DNA of 23,188 nucleotides from positions 1 to 23,188 of the forward strand of contig DBMG01000106.1 of the NCBI GenBank assembly GCA_002304785.1, written 5' to 3'. Positions within the stretch are counted from its first letter, which is position 1. The number at the start of each line of letters is the position of its first letter. This document shows positions 22,718-23,188 of the stretch, piece by piece. Both the position numbers and the translations under genes were made by a program. The stretch comes from Candidatus Accumulibacter sp. UBA704 (GTDB lineage: Bacteria; Pseudomonadota; Gammaproteobacteria; Burkholderiales; Rhodocyclaceae). Below the pieces are notes generated by a model. The model did not search any database. It was not told where the DNA came from and was given only the letters and a program-made list of their open reading frames with translations.

Positions 22718-23188
22718 ATGCGTAATATGACGATCAAGGCTCGAATTCTTCTCCTCGGAGTACTTGCTGTCGCAGGAATTGTGGTCGCTGGAGGCTTCGG
22801 TATCCTTCAGCTGGCCAGTTTCAACGACCAACTGGCGCGGAGCATGGATGACATACGCACCGGCGTGACGATACTGGTTGATGTCCAGTCGGCGAACAAC
22901 GACTTCAAGACTCAGGTTCAGGAGTGGAAGAACATACTGATTCGCGGCAATCGGGCCGGCGAGTTCGAAAGATACGAACAGCGGTTTGAAGCGGAAGAAC
23001 GTTCCGTTCAGCAAAAGCTCGAGAAGGCCGTGGAAGTATTGACGGCGGAGAAAGATCCGACGAATGCGTGGGCGATTGCCAGCATCGGGCAGCTGATCAA
23101 AGACCACGCCGAACTCGGCAATGCCTATCGAATTGCCCTGAAGGAGTTTGACAAGAGTGATCCAGAGGCGGGAAAGAAAGTTGATGAA
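22718..23188 (+). CDS. methyl-accepting chemotaxis protein (partial, N-terminal 157 codons)
   Basis: The frame starts at the ATG at 22718 and runs off the right edge after 157 codons. A short basic start (MRNMTIKAR) leads into a membrane helix (about residues 10-32), followed by a helical periplasmic domain rich in Glu, Gln and Lys. The stretch VQSANNDFKTQVQEWKNILIRG is a familiar pattern of chemoreceptor four-helix-bundle sensor domains. The HAMP and methyl-accepting signalling regions must lie beyond the window, so the call rests on the N-terminal part. GGGAAA lies about 10 nt before the start. It would sense a periplasmic ligand and signal to CheA/CheW. Confidence 0.78.
   Translation, partial: MRNMTIKARILLLGVLAVAGIVVAGGFGILQLASFNDQLARSMDDIRTGVTILVDVQSANNDFKTQVQEWKNILIRGNRAGEFERYEQRFEAEERSVQQKLEKAVEVLTAEKDPTNAWAIASIGQLIKDHAELGNAYRIALKEFDKSDPEAGKKVDE

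Noticed and set aside
22271..23107. Minus-strand open frame of 278 codons opposite the chemoreceptor start
   Set aside because: It overlaps both the winged-helix gene and the chemoreceptor in the wrong frame, and the product has no coherent pattern.
1..23188. CRISPR arrays, tRNA or rRNA genes, insertion sequences, prophage or toxin-antitoxin genes
   Set aside because: No regularly spaced repeats, no cloverleaf-like or rRNA sequence and no transposase, integrase or small toxin-antitoxin pair could be recognised.

Overview
The window is a GC-rich, densely coded stretch from a Gram-negative bacterium. Proteobacterial features are clear: LivKHMGF and TRAP transporters, a lipoprotein-anchored RND tripartite pump, a chemoreceptor, and a paired GTCATTCC...GGAATCCAG palindromic repeat. 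The overall style fits a betaproteobacterium, perhaps Rhodocyclales; that placement is inference from protein style and repeat type only.

Layout. (1) 1-4348, minus strand: a four-gene oxidoreductase/isomerase cassette transcribed leftwards: Gfo/Idh/MocA dehydrogenase, TIM-barrel isomerase/epimerase-like protein, SDR dehydrogenase, and an FAD flavoprotein cut by the left edge. (2) 4349-4969: a 621-bp divergent control region with a good minus-strand promoter overlapped by a palindrome, and a plausible plus-strand promoter. (3) 4970-9488, plus strand: a complete HAAT-type ABC importer (binding protein, two permeases, two ATPases), with a terminator-like hairpin after the binding-protein gene. 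(4) 9572-10246, minus: a TetR-type regulator whose own promoter is occupied by a palindrome. (5) 10504-10929, minus: a small VOC/glyoxalase-fold protein. (6) 11266-15822, plus: a TRAP locus (DctQ, DctM, a PPC/DUF296 protein, a REP-like repeat pair, DctP) followed by a LacI-type regulator; two tandem palindromes with an AACGTT core lie at the TRAP promoter. (7) 16118-21892, plus: an RND efflux operon (adaptor, pump, outer-membrane channel) preceded by a near-perfect 26-bp palindrome. (8) 21955-22422, minus: a small winged-helix regulator. (9) 22718-23188, plus: the start of a methyl-accepting chemotaxis protein, cut by the right edge, with a strong palindrome upstream.

How the parts may work together. 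The ABC importer and the divergent enzyme cassette look like one uptake-plus-catabolism unit for an unidentified small polar or cyclic substrate: three redox enzymes of different classes plus an isomerase/dehydratase-type TIM barrel. The convergent TetR gene is a candidate regulator. The TRAP locus looks like a second, separate uptake unit under its own LacI-type repressor, with a PPC protein of unknown function built into the operon. No rRNA, tRNA, CRISPR array or insertion sequence was seen. The most interesting parts are the undescribed catabolic cassette with its transporter, the PPC gene inside the TRAP operon, and several unusually clear operator palindromes.
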